Below, piece by piece: positions 35,827 to 44,121 of a stretch of DNA of 64,000 nucleotides. The DNA lies in assembly GCF_017741935.1 (NCBI RefSeq), contig NZ_JAGHMH010000026.1, positions 1 through 64,000 of the forward strand, read 5' to 3'. The notes under the pieces were generated by a model, which had not been told where the DNA came from, did not search any database, and was given only the letters and a program-made list of their open reading frames with translations. The DNA is from Rhizobium sp. 16-449-1b (GTDB lineage Bacteria > Pseudomonadota > Alphaproteobacteria > Rhizobiales > Rhizobiaceae). Position 1 is the first letter of the stretch, and the number at the start of each line of letters is the position of its first letter. The translations under genes were made by a program, and so were the position numbers.

Positions 35827-36735
35827 ATGCTCATGCATACGAAGAAAGACAATGAAATGCAGGCTGACCGACGTTCGCTTCTGACTGCCGGGTTGTTTGC
35901 CGGAGGCGCTGCGGCCGTGGTGCTGGGAGCTAGTGGTGCCGCCCAAGCTCAGGATGCCAACAAGGAGTCCGTTTTGGACAAGGCGATCCGCACCAAGAAA
36001 ATTACCGTTGCGGCTAGCCTGAAGTATCCGCCGAACCTCTATCTTAACGATAAGGGCGAACCGGATGGCTATGAAATCGCCATCATCCGCCGAATGATGA
36101 ACGATATTTCCCCCGACATTCAGGTGGAGTTCGCCGACATGGACTTCGGCCAGATGTTTGCCGCCGTTGAGTCAGGACGTGCCGACATGATGACCACCGG
36201 CACGATCTTGCCGAGCCGATCGCTACGGGGGTGGTTTGCAGGTTGCGCCGTTACGTTCCAGCCGGTTTACATCGTCGGACGACAAGCTGCGGAATTGACA
36301 TTCGATCAGATGAACAACTCCAGCTTCAAATTCGCGGCTCTTCAAGGCAGCTCGCAAGAAGCAAAGATCCGCGCGCTCTATCCCAAAGCCTCAGTATCGG
36401 TTTTTCCCGACCAGACCGGAGCCATTGGCGAGGTGATGTCTGGTCGAGCCAATGCCACCCTGCAATCGCTGTTCACGATCGTGAATACCAAAAAGCAAGG
36501 CGTCGACCTCGCGATCATCGGCAACGCGCCGGCCTATGTGGATCACAATACGTTCTTCATGCCGACCGGCGATATGAAGATGTACATGTTCGTGACCAAC
36601 TGGCTGTTGTTCAACGCCGCCGGCGGGATCATCAACTCCTTGTACCGCGAATATATTGGCAAGGACGCAATTGCAGCCGGTCTGCCATATCTCGCAGTCG
36701 GTCCTGGCGGCAGCCCGCTTCGCATTGAAGCCTAA
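35827..36735 (+). CDS. Periplasmic solute-binding protein of the ABC importer
   Basis: 302 residues from the first ATG; the second ATG (35833) has better spacing to AAGGGGAA. A twin-arginine-like signal is present (DRRSLLTAGLFAGGAAAVVLG, cut after AAQA). Then a family 3 extracellular solute-binding fold: AASLKYPPNLYLNDKGEPDGYEIAI, VESGRADMMTTGTILPSRSLRGWF, GSSQEAKIRALYPKA. It collects the substrate for the two permeases at 33.5-34.8 kb. A GC-rich hairpin follows the gene, as often seen after abundant binding-protein mRNA. Confidence 0.88.
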   Translation: MLMHTKKDNEMQADRRSLLTAGLFAGGAAAVVLGASGAAQAQDANKESVLDKAIRTKKITVAASLKYPPNLYLNDKGEPDGYEIAIIRRMMNDISPDIQVEFADMDFGQMFAAVESGRADMMTTGTILPSRSLRGWFAGCAVTFQPVYIVGRQAAELTFDQMNNSSFKFAALQGSSQEAKIRALYPKASVSVFPDQTGAIGEVMSGRANATLQSLFTIVNTKKQGVDLAIIGNAPAYVDHNTFFMPTGDMKMYMFVTNWLLFNAAGGIINSLYREYIGKDAIAAGLPYLAVGPGGSPLRIEA

Positions 36736-36742
36736 GCCTTCT

Positions 36743-36766
36743 GGGGCGGCTTGACCAGGCCGCCCC
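36743..36766 (+). repeat. GC-rich hairpin between binding-protein and ATPase genes
   Basis: GGGGCGGC, loop TTGACCAG, GCCGCCCC: perfect 8-bp arms. It can stabilise the upstream mRNA or weaken read-through into the ATPase gene. It argues against a start of that gene inside the loop. Confidence 0.6.
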
Positions 36767-36786
36767 GCTTCGGCAAGGAGCGCAAA

Positions 36787-37587
36787 TTGGAACACGTCAA
36801 TACAAAAAAAACCGTCATCTCGCTGCGAGGTGCAAGCAAATGGTTTCCAAGTCCCGATCTTCCAAACGTTCGGGGTCTGAACAATGTCTCGCTGGACGTT
36901 CTCGAAGGGGACGTGGTTGTTCTTCTGGGTCCTAGTGGCTCGGGAAAGAGTACCCTCCTCAGATGTCTTAACCTGCTGACCATCCCGGATGAGGGACACC
37001 TAAGGGTGGGGTCGATTGAGTGGGATGCGCAGATCTATCACGGCACGCGCTCAAAGGAACGTCGCTACAAGCGCGACTTCCAAACGCTTCGCCGCGAAAC
37101 CGGGATGGTTTTCCAACATTTCAACCTTTTCCCTCACATGACGGTGCTGGAAAATGTGATGTGCGGCCTCATCCACACCAAGGGCCTTTCCAAGGCAGAG
37201 GCGAGGGAGACCGCACAAAAGGAGCTCTCCAAGGTCGGGCTTGCTGACCGGGCAGAGCACTTTCCCGGTCAATTGTCAGGTGGACAGAAACAACGGGTCG
37301 CCATCGCACGTGCTATCGCGACGAAGCCCCTCGCAATGCTCTTTGATGAGCCAACATCTGCCCTCGATCCGGAATTGCGTGGCAGCGTCCTGTCAGTGAT
37401 GCAGGATCTTGCCAGGGAAGGTATGACCATGGTCGTCGTCACCCATGAGATGGGTTTTGCACGGGCCGTTGGCAATCATATCGTCTTTCTGGAGAACGGT
37501 GAAATCATTGAGGAGGGCATGTCTGCCACATTCCTCGACAATCCCAAGACCGACCGCGCAAAACGATTTCTATCGGAAATCGCCTAA
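36787..37587 (+). CDS. ABC transporter ATP-binding protein, polar amino-acid type
   Basis: About 266 residues from a TTG at 36787, which has AAGGAG six bases upstream; an earlier TTG (36751) would sit in a hairpin loop. Walker A GPSGSGKSTLL, Q-loop VFQHFNLFPHMTV, signature LSGGQKQRVAIA, Walker B MLFDEPTSALD and H-loop VVTHEMGFARAV are all intact (HisP/GlnQ type). It powers the importer formed with the two permeases and the binding protein. Confidence 0.9.
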   Translation: MEHVNTKKTVISLRGASKWFPSPDLPNVRGLNNVSLDVLEGDVVVLLGPSGSGKSTLLRCLNLLTIPDEGHLRVGSIEWDAQIYHGTRSKERRYKRDFQTLRRETGMVFQHFNLFPHMTVLENVMCGLIHTKGLSKAEARETAQKELSKVGLADRAEHFPGQLSGGQKQRVAIARAIATKPLAMLFDEPTSALDPELRGSVLSVMQDLAREGMTMVVVTHEMGFARAVGNHIVFLENGEIIEEGMSATFLDNPKTDRAKRFLSEIA

Positions 37588-37926
37588 AGCCAGCACGGAT
37601 GACAGAGCGAGGGAATACACGCAAAGGAACGGCCGAAGGTCAGGAGTTCAGAAGGCGTCGAGAAACCGATAGCTCGCAGGGCAAAGGTGCGACAACATCC
37701 TAAGGTTTCTCATCGTCGTCCGATAGTCCGGGAGCGAGGCGGTAGCCGGCCAAGACGAGGGTGTCGATGTCCAATGCTGGGCTGATGCACATCAGCGCGC
37801 GTTTTGAGCGCTGAAGCCTCACGGTCCGCCGATCCTCTCCTCACGGGCAGCTCAAATAGGAGGCTTGTAGCCTTCGATCTCGCGATGCCACTTGGCCTTA
37901 CCGCATTGGCCTGACCGGGGCATCGA
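37588..37926. other. Intergenic stretch after the ABC ATPase gene
   Basis: 339 bases between convergent genes. No intact gene. On the minus strand 37700-37825 reads a short open stretch ending ALDIDTLVLAGYRLAPGLS before a stop; it may be the end of a decayed gene. Confidence 0.4.
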
Positions 37927-38475
37927 TCAAGCCAGCGGGAGTGGCGTTAGATGATCCCGGAACTGCGATTTATTCCAGACATACTTCCGCGCCGTCCGCT
38001 CCATCCCCTCGATTGCCTCGGGCGTAAGCGGGCGTGTTACCTTGGCCGGCATCCCCACCACAAGCGATCCATCAGGGATGTCCATCCCCTCGGTCACCAG
38101 CGCGCCTGCGCCGATCAGGCAATTCCGTCCGATCCGGGCTCCGTTGAGAACAGTGGCTCCCATACCGATCAGGCTGCCATTGCCAATGGTGCAGCCATGC
38201 AGCATGGCCTTGTGGCCAATCGTACAGCCAATGCCAATGGTCAGCGGAAAGCCGGGATCGACATGTAGCACGCAATGTTCCTGAATGTTGCTGTTTTCGC
38301 CTATGACGATGGGTTCATTATCGCCGCGCAGCACTGATCCCCACCATACTGAAGCGCCGGCTCCAAGCGTCACCCGACCGATAACTCGCGCATCCGGCGC
38401 GATCCAGAAGTCGCCATCCGCAGGAAGGCTGGGGGAGTGATCCCCTAGCCCATAAAGGTTTGACGGCGCACTCAT
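37927..38475 (-). CDS. Gamma-carbonic-anhydrase-like hexapeptide-repeat protein
   Basis: 182 residues of left-handed beta-helix repeats: GRVTLGAGASVWWGSVLRGDN, NIQEHCVLHVDPG, TIGHKAMLHGCTIGNGSLIGMG, with the three metal-ligand His regions (EHCVLH and GHKAMLH) of the CamH/YrdA/PaaY family. In aromatic pathways PaaY-like members are thioesterases or accessory proteins. It overlaps the dioxygenase beta-subunit gene by four bases and is the last gene of that unit. The true reaction is unknown. Confidence 0.85.
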   Translation of the reverse strand: MSAPSNLYGLGDHSPSLPADGDFWIAPDARVIGRVTLGAGASVWWGSVLRGDNEPIVIGENSNIQEHCVLHVDPGFPLTIGIGCTIGHKAMLHGCTIGNGSLIGMGATVLNGARIGRNCLIGAGALVTEGMDIPDGSLVVGMPAKVTRPLTPEAIEGMERTARKYVWNKSQFRDHLTPLPLA

Positions 38476-39140
38476 TCGAAGAAGGTCGCGTTGCGGCCGC
38501 CGACGACAATGTTGAACCTGAAGCCTTTCTCAACGTCGATTCCGGGTGTGTCATAGGGCTTGCCGATGTTGCGCTCGAATGCGTCTCCCATCAGGATTGC
38601 CATCGGGTCGGTCGCGTTGTTGGGTTCGTCCGGGAAGTACATCTGGGTGACCAGCCGAGCTGATCCGCCGCTGACCGATAGATGAATATGCTTGGGCCGC
38701 CAGCGCCCGATGTCAGGGCGGGCCAGATAAGCGCCAGGGCTGATGGTCCAGAACCGGTAGTTGCCGTCATCGTCAGTCAGCACCCGACCCATACCGAGGA
38801 AGCGATCGTCGAGCTTCAGGCCTGAGTGATCCTCGACATGGCGGTAACGGCCATAGTGATTGGCGTTCCAGATTTCCAACAGCGTGTTGCGCAGTGGTCT
38901 GCCGCTTTCGGTCCGCACGGTTCCCGTCACCTCGATAGGAATGCCGTCGGCGCGGGTAAGATCGGGTGAAATCCGGGTCATATCCCATTCGTTCTGGCGA
39001 GAAAGCACTCGCGCGGGCAGGTAGGGCACGAAGCTTTCGCGGGCCGCAGCAGGGATCAGGCGCAGCCGCTTGCGCGGCGTCCGCTGATCAGAGGTGTTGT
39101 CGGTCGGCCCTATTCCGAGCTGCCGTCCAAGTTTTGTCAT
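38472..39140 (-). CDS. pcaH: Intradiol ring-cleavage dioxygenase, PcaH-like beta subunit
   Basis: 222 residues with the non-haem Fe(III) site intact: Tyr in GRYRH, Tyr in SPGAYLARPD, and two His in RWRPKHIHLSV, 13 and 15 residues after the second Tyr as in protocatechuate 3,4-dioxygenase. It opens a catechol-type ring between the hydroxyl groups. With the alpha subunit just upstream (15-base gap) it should form the PcaGH complex. It is not set in a normal pca cluster (no pcaB, pcaC, pcaD seen), so the ring substrate may differ from protocatechuate. Confidence 0.85.
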   Translation of the reverse strand: MTKLGRQLGIGPTDNTSDQRTPRKRLRLIPAAARESFVPYLPARVLSRQNEWDMTRISPDLTRADGIPIEVTGTVRTESGRPLRNTLLEIWNANHYGRYRHVEDHSGLKLDDRFLGMGRVLTDDDGNYRFWTISPGAYLARPDIGRWRPKHIHLSVSGGSARLVTQMYFPDEPNNATDPMAILMGDAFERNIGKPYDTPGIDVEKGFRFNIVVGGRNATFFE

Positions 39141-39155
39141 GTTAGCATCCTCCTA

Positions 39156-39764
39156 TCAGCTTTCGAAATCGTCGAAGAACGGGGTCTCATTCTCCCCGGC
39201 CATCACTATATCCAGACGATAGACCTCGGCCCCGTCCACCGTGCGTCCGTCCGGTCGCGCGATCAGCCGTGAGCGATCCGCATCGTCCAGTTCGGAAAGC
39301 AACGGGTCTTCGTCATTGCCGGGTTGGTCGGCAAAGAAGACCTGCGTGACGATTCGGCTTATCCCGTCTGAGAACAACGTTACCGTGATGTTCGGCGCTC
39401 GGCCCTCGGCGGCGCCGGGAAGAATGGTACGGAAGGAATATTCCCCGCTGGCACTGCGAAGCCTACCGTAGCCGTAGAACCAAGGGTCGATATCGGCGTG
39501 CCCCGCCATTCTTGGCGTGCGATACACCCCCTTGGCATTGGCCTGCCAGAACTCCATGACGACACCATTGGCCAGATCCCCATGCCGGTCCAGAACGCGG
39601 CCGCGAAGGATGATACGCTGCCCGCTGGCCCCGCCGATCACGCCCGGATGAATGCGGGTCAAATCTTCCAGGCTTTCATCTCCGAAATAGATCGGAAAAT
39701 AGGGGCCGCAGGTGTCTTCATTGGTCGGTGCCAGGGCATTTTCTTTTCGATGCTCCTGTGTCAT
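39156..39764 (-). CDS. pcaG: Intradiol dioxygenase, PcaG-like alpha subunit
   Basis: 202 residues from the ATG at 39764, preceded by GGAGGAAATT; a much longer open frame runs upstream over the IclR gene on the other strand but is not coding. Family marks: PTNEDTCGPYFPIYF, GRVLDRHGDLANGVVMEFWQANAKG, YRTPRM, RIVTQVFFADQPGN. Like known alpha subunits it lacks the full iron ligand set and shapes the active site. It is the first gene of the pcaG-pcaH-CA unit, read toward lower coordinates from the IclR-controlled gap. Confidence 0.82.
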   Translation of the reverse strand: MTQEHRKENALAPTNEDTCGPYFPIYFGDESLEDLTRIHPGVIGGASGQRIILRGRVLDRHGDLANGVVMEFWQANAKGVYRTPRMAGHADIDPWFYGYGRLRSASGEYSFRTILPGAAEGRAPNITVTLFSDGISRIVTQVFFADQPGNDEDPLLSELDDADRSRLIARPDGRTVDGAEVYRLDIVMAGENETPFFDDFES

Positions 39765-39790
39765 TGAATTTCCTCCGTTGAACCTATCCG

Positions 39791-39806
39791 GTTTTAGATA
39801 TAAAAC
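39791..39806. promoter_or_regulatory. Inverted repeat between pcaG-like and IclR genes
   Basis: GTTTTA-GATA-TAAAAC, perfect 6-bp arms, in the 78-base gap between divergent genes. A candidate IclR operator controlling both directions. Confidence 0.45.
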
Positions 39807-39842
39807 GTCGGCGCAAATCTTGACAAAAGACTGGCCCGACGC

Positions 39843-40634
39843 GTGAGCGAATCCTCCAACCATTCCATATACTTCGTCCCTGGCCTCCACCGGGGGCTGC
39901 GCGTTCTCGAAATCCTTGGCGAGGCGGGCAAGCCGATGTCGCTTAGCGAAATCTCGCAGGTGATGAAGCTCAGCCGGTCGTCGGTATTTCGCCTGATCTA
40001 TACGCTGCGGCAGATGGGCTTCCTCAAGGAGGCAGAACAGGCCAACAGTTACACATTGGGCGCACGGGTTTTGAACCTTGGCTTCGCCTACCTCAATCAA
40101 TTGCCGATCACGACAATCGCACGCCCGCATCTTTCGGCGTTGCGGGACAAGACCGGCGTCAGCGCCCATCTGAGCGTGCTTGAGGGTCACGACGTTCTCT
40201 ATCTCGGGAGCCATCAAGCGCGCACGGGGTTCGTCTCGAATATGGTAACGGGAACGCGCACCGCCGCCTATGCATCGGCGATCGGATGGTGCCTTCTGGT
40301 GTCGCTGAGCGATGACGAGCTTGAGGCGTTTTGCGAGGGGCAGGAGATGACCGCCTATACCGAGCACACTCCGACCAACGCCGCAGCGCTCAAGTCCCGC
40401 GTCGATCAGGTGCGCGCCCAAGGTTTTATCGTCTCGCGTGGGTTCCGGGAACCCGGCGGATCCAGCGTTGCGGTTCCAGTGCGCGACAACAGCGGGAAGG
40501 TTGCCGCATGCATCAATATCTCTGGGCCGGACACCGGCTTCGACTTCGATCGGCTTGATAGCTTCTACATCCCCGAAACCCGGGCGACTGCGTTGCAAAT
40601 CTCGCGCGAGATGGGATATGGCGGGCCTGGCTGA
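39843..40634 (+). CDS. IclR-family transcriptional regulator
   Basis: 263 residues from a GTG. N-terminal winged helix: GLRVLEILGEAGKPMSLSE, ISQVMKLSRSSVFRLIYTL; C-terminal effector domain: HLSALRDKTGVSAHLSVLEG, ASAIGWCLLVSLSDDEL, GFIVSRGFREPGGSSVAVPV. IclR proteins of the PcaR/PobR/PcaU group control intradiol pathway genes, which fits its place beside pcaGH-like genes. Its end is convergent with the BKACE-family gene, three bases away. Confidence 0.92.
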   Translation: MSESSNHSIYFVPGLHRGLRVLEILGEAGKPMSLSEISQVMKLSRSSVFRLIYTLRQMGFLKEAEQANSYTLGARVLNLGFAYLNQLPITTIARPHLSALRDKTGVSAHLSVLEGHDVLYLGSHQARTGFVSNMVTGTRTAAYASAIGWCLLVSLSDDELEAFCEGQEMTAYTEHTPTNAAALKSRVDQVRAQGFIVSRGFREPGGSSVAVPVRDNSGKVAACINISGPDTGFDFDRLDSFYIPETRATALQISREMGYGGPG

Positions 40635-40636
40635 CA

Positions 40637-41512
40637 TCAGCTTAGACCAAGGATAGTGCGGGCCTCCCCGGAGCTGGCGATCGTGCCGCCAAGGCTGTGG
40701 ATGATGGAAGTGCCCTTTTCCACCAGTTGCGCGTTCGACCGGCAGTATTCACCCTTCTCGATATAGGCCGTGTCCTCCATCCCGATGCGGCAGTGACCGC
40801 CCAGAAGGAAGGCTTGCGCTAGCATCGGGAAGGCCATCCGTCCAATCCCGAAGGCTGCCCATTCCGTCTCCTCCGGCAACTGACTGACCAAGTAGGCCAT
40901 GGTCTCGGGGTTGGCCACCGCGCCGAAGCGAACGCCCAACACCATCTGCACCATCAGCGGTTTCTTGATAACGCCGCGCGAAAGGAAATCCTTCAGCATG
41001 TGCAAATCGCCGGAATCGAAGATCTCGATCTCAGGCTTTACGCCGGCCGCGTAAATCCGCCCTGCCATGATCTCCAGGTTACGTGGCGTGTTGATGACGC
41101 TAGCTTGACCCGACCACATGGTGTTGAAGTCGAGCGTGCAGATATCAGGACGCAGCTCTTCGACATGGGCCACGCGCTTGTCGGGTGCACAAAGCGTCGA
41201 GCCGGGCGCGGCAATCTGCGGATCGTCGTCAGAGGGGATGAAACGGCCGCCCTCACCGGTGGTCAAATTGAGGATGACCTCCTCATCCTGTTCTCGGATC
41301 CGCTGCACGAGTTCGCGATAGAGCTCGAGCCGCATTGAGCCCTTGGCGGTCTCGGGATCGCGCACATGCAAATGCACGATGGAGGCTCCCGCCTTGGCAG
41401 CGTCCAACGCCTGTTCGGCAATCTGTTTCGGCGTGATCGGCAAATGCGGGCTGTTTTCAGGCGACATCAAATTGCCGGTGATGGCGGCTGTCAGGATGGT
41501 TTTCTTGACCAT
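40637..41512 (-). CDS. BKACE-family (beta-keto acid cleavage enzyme) protein
   Basis: 291 residues from the ATG at 41512; an in-frame opening 42 codons further back overlaps the aminotransferase end and is not used. Family marks: TAAITGNLMSPENSPHLPITPKQIAEQA, GASIVHLHVRDPET, EVILNLTTGEGG, DICTLDFNTMWSG and GNxGRIGMEDT-like GGHCRIGMEDTAY. Zn-dependent enzymes of this group condense a beta-keto acid with acetyl-CoA. One base separates it from the stop of the aminotransferase, so they are co-translated. Confidence 0.9.
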   Translation of the reverse strand: MVKKTILTAAITGNLMSPENSPHLPITPKQIAEQALDAAKAGASIVHLHVRDPETAKGSMRLELYRELVQRIREQDEEVILNLTTGEGGRFIPSDDDPQIAAPGSTLCAPDKRVAHVEELRPDICTLDFNTMWSGQASVINTPRNLEIMAGRIYAAGVKPEIEIFDSGDLHMLKDFLSRGVIKKPLMVQMVLGVRFGAVANPETMAYLVSQLPEETEWAAFGIGRMAFPMLAQAFLLGGHCRIGMEDTAYIEKGEYCRSNAQLVEKGTSIIHSLGGTIASSGEARTILGLS

Positions 41513-41513
41513 G

Positions 41514-42875
41514 TCACTTCTCCACCTTGTTAAGAACCGTTTCGACCGCTCGCGCGAGCAGGTCAACGATGCGCGCGATCTCGTCCGGGGTCGAGGTATA
41601 GGACGGGGCGAGCAGGACGTGGTCTCCATTCGTCCCATCGGCGCAGCCCTGCGCCGGGTAGCACATCAAGCCGAGATCAAGCGCGGCTCTCTGGATCTTT
41701 TGCGATAGCCTCGCTGCGGCAGGAAAGGACGCCTTTGAGGCTTTGTCCGCTACCAGCTCTACGGTCCAGAACAAACCTCGGCCCCTGACATCACCGATAT
41801 TGGGATTTTGGCCGAACCGTGCGTTAAGCGCGTCACGCAGCTGTTCCCCGCGCGCCCTGACGTTTTCAAGCAGGTTCTGGTCCTGGATCACTTTCTGCAC
41901 CGCAAGCGCGCCGGCAGTGGCGACGGCGTGGGACATATAGGTGTGTCCGTTCCAAAGAAGGCCGCTACCGTTCTGAATCGCGGCAACGACCTTCTCGGCG
42001 GCCATGACGGCGGCGATCGGCTGGAATCCCGCGCCAAGACCCTTGGCAAGCGTTGTGATGTCAGCGGCTATACCTTCCTGTTCCAGCGCGAAAAGGCTGC
42101 CGGTGCGCCCCATGCCGCACATGACCTCGTCGGCGATTAATAGAACGCCGTGCCTGTCACAGATCTCGCGAATGCGCTGAAAATAGCCTCTCGGAGCGGG
42201 TTGCGTGCCGAGCGAAGCCCCGACCACCGGCTCCGCCACGAAGGCCATGACGGTGTCGGGACCAAGTTCGCGGATGCGCTGGTCCAGCAGGTTCGCCATG
42301 CGCTCTGCGAATGCAGCCTCGGATTCGCCGTCGTGGCGCATCCTGTATTCATAGGCGGCGTCGATGTGACCGACGTCCATCAACAGCGGCCGGAAGGGTG
42401 CCCGCCTGCCGGCGTGCCCCCCGGTCGCCAGTGCTCCCAGTGTGTTGCCGTGATATGAGGGGGCCCGTGCGATGATCCGCGTACGTGCGGCTTCCCCGCG
42501 TTCAAGATGGTACTGCCGCGCAAGTTTCAGCGCCGCCTCCATCGCCTCGGATCCGCTGCCCAAAAACATCACCCGACCATCGCCTGTGCCTTCGGGTGCG
42601 CGTTCCACAAGGAAACTCGCAAGCTCCTCGGCCGGTTCGTTGGTGAAAAAGCTCGTATGCGCAAACGCGACCCGGTCGATCTGTCTCTTGATGGCGGACC
42701 TGACCCTTTCGTTATCGTGGCCGAGGCACGACACAGCGGCGCCGCCGCACGCATCCAGGTAGCGCTTACCGCTCTCGTCGATCAGAAAGTTTCCGTCTCC
42801 GCCGACAACAGTTGGAAGCGTCGCGTCGAGAGAGCGGTGCAGCACGTGGGACATGGGCTCGATTCCGTCTTGCAT
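41514..42875 (-). CDS. Class III (PLP) aminotransferase
   Basis: 453 residues. Marks: FLGSGSEAMEAALKLARQYH, SYHGNTLGALA, VAEPVVGASLG, LIADEVMCGMGRTG, and TTLAKGLGAGFQPIAAV with the PLP Lys. Such omega-amino-acid:pyruvate type enzymes move an amino group from a terminal amine or beta-amino acid. A palindromic GTATAC site lies just upstream. It probably supplies a keto acid to the BKACE enzyme. Confidence 0.9.
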   Translation of the reverse strand: MQDGIEPMSHVLHRSLDATLPTVVGGDGNFLIDESGKRYLDACGGAAVSCLGHDNERVRSAIKRQIDRVAFAHTSFFTNEPAEELASFLVERAPEGTGDGRVMFLGSGSEAMEAALKLARQYHLERGEAARTRIIARAPSYHGNTLGALATGGHAGRRAPFRPLLMDVGHIDAAYEYRMRHDGESEAAFAERMANLLDQRIRELGPDTVMAFVAEPVVGASLGTQPAPRGYFQRIREICDRHGVLLIADEVMCGMGRTGSLFALEQEGIAADITTLAKGLGAGFQPIAAVMAAEKVVAAIQNGSGLLWNGHTYMSHAVATAGALAVQKVIQDQNLLENVRARGEQLRDALNARFGQNPNIGDVRGRGLFWTVELVADKASKASFPAAARLSQKIQRAALDLGLMCYPAQGCADGTNGDHVLLAPSYTSTPDEIARIVDLLARAVETVLNKVEK

Positions 42876-42885
42876 ATAGAACAGC

Positions 42886-42901
42886 GTTTTGTATACTAAA
42901 C
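42886..42901. promoter_or_regulatory. GTATAC-centred near-palindrome between aminotransferase and CoA-transferase genes
   Basis: GTTTTGTATACTAAAC is symmetric except one pair. GTATAC cores are typical GntR/FCD operators, so the GntR protein at 32.7-33.4 kb is a candidate binder. It sits in the 67-base gap between divergent genes and could control both. Confidence 0.5.
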
Positions 42902-42942
42902 AACATTAAAGGACTCAAGCGATTTCCTCTCGCGGTGGAAAT

Positions 42943-44121
42943 ATGGAGTTTGTCGTCATGGGCGCTTTGGCCGGCCTTCGGATTATCGAGGTATCGCAGG
43001 TTCTCGCCGGGCCGTTCTGTGGCTATCAGTTTGCATTGCTTGGGGCAGAGGTTATCAAGGTCGAACTGCCCCACTCGCCCGATTGCGCGCGCGGGCGCGG
43101 TCCTTTGCCTGCATTGAATGCGGACGGAATAGGACTGACCTACCAGGTGCAGGGTGGCAATAAGAAGTCGCTGGCCCTCGACTTCCGCGCCGAACCGGGG
43201 CGTGCGGCGCTTCTCAAGCTGGTCGAAAGAGCAGATGTCTTTCTGGAGAACTACTCCACCGGGGTGCTGGATGGCTTCGGGTTGGGCTATGAGGATTTGC
43301 GAAAGTGCAATCCGAAGATCGTTCACTGTTCGATGACCGGGTATGGCGAAACGGGGCCGAGGGCAACCAAGGGCGCTTATGACAATACGATTCAGGCCAG
43401 TTCGGGTACCATCGCGCAATGCGACGGCCAGAAGCCAGGAGTGTCCTTTGTCGATTACGCGGCTGGTTATTCTGCTGCTTTCGCCATTTCCGCCGCGCTC
43501 CTGCAACGCGAACGTACAGGGGAGGGATGCCATATCAGCGCCTCTATGTTGGAGGTGGCGCTGTCGCTAATGGCGCCGGAAGCAGCATCGAAACAGGTCC
43601 CCGAGGCAAGGCTGAAGGTTCCCGAGGCGGGTATTTCGGCCTTTGACACGGCGGATGGCCGCCTGATGCTGGGGGCTTTCAAGCCGACACAATATCGCAA
43701 GCTCGGCGCGTGCCTCGCGTCGCTGGGTCATAATATTCCACTTCTCGCTGGCGTCAGCGACTGGAACGATGTCGAGAGCCATTCAGCCGCGATCCGCGCC
43801 TCGCTCGAGCCGGTATTCCGCGAGCGCACCGCAGAGGAATGGCAGGCGGTTCTCGAAGCCGCCGACATTCCTGCCGAAAAGATCCTGCCGCTGGAGGAGG
43901 CCGTTGCCTCGCCTCAGATTGCAGCACGGGGCTATTTCGCACCGTCTCCCGACGATCCCTCGATCCCCCTGCCGCTCGCCGCCTATCGGATGAGCCTCGG
44001 CGGTCCGATGCTAACTGGCGCGCCGCCCAAACTGGGGCACCATAACTACCAGATTTTGGAAGGTCTGGGATATAGTCCGGAAGAGATCGCGGCACTTCGG
44101 AATTCTGGGGTGATGCAATGA
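42943..44121 (+). CDS. Family III CoA-transferase (CaiB/BaiF type)
   Basis: 392 residues from the first ATG; an ATG at 42958 is also possible. Marks: GLRIIEVSQVLAGPFCGYQFALLGAEVIKVE at the start, SLALDFRAEPGRAALLKLVERADVFLENY, TGYGETGPRATKGAYDNTIQASSG with the catalytic Asp, and the C-terminal region GYFAPSPDDPSIPLPL. Moves CoA between acids, here likely activating an intermediate. First gene of an overlapping run to 49500. Confidence 0.9.
   Translation: MEFVVMGALAGLRIIEVSQVLAGPFCGYQFALLGAEVIKVELPHSPDCARGRGPLPALNADGIGLTYQVQGGNKKSLALDFRAEPGRAALLKLVERADVFLENYSTGVLDGFGLGYEDLRKCNPKIVHCSMTGYGETGPRATKGAYDNTIQASSGTIAQCDGQKPGVSFVDYAAGYSAAFAISAALLQRERTGEGCHISASMLEVALSLMAPEAASKQVPEARLKVPEAGISAFDTADGRLMLGAFKPTQYRKLGACLASLGHNIPLLAGVSDWNDVESHSAAIRASLEPVFRERTAEEWQAVLEAADIPAEKILPLEEAVASPQIAARGYFAPSPDDPSIPLPLAAYRMSLGGPMLTGAPPKLGHHNYQILEGLGYSPEEIAALRNSGVMQ

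Noticed and set aside
39156..40637. 493-codon minus-strand frame as one long protein
   Set aside because: Only the last 202 codons are PcaG-like and have a ribosome site; the first part is the antisense of the IclR gene.
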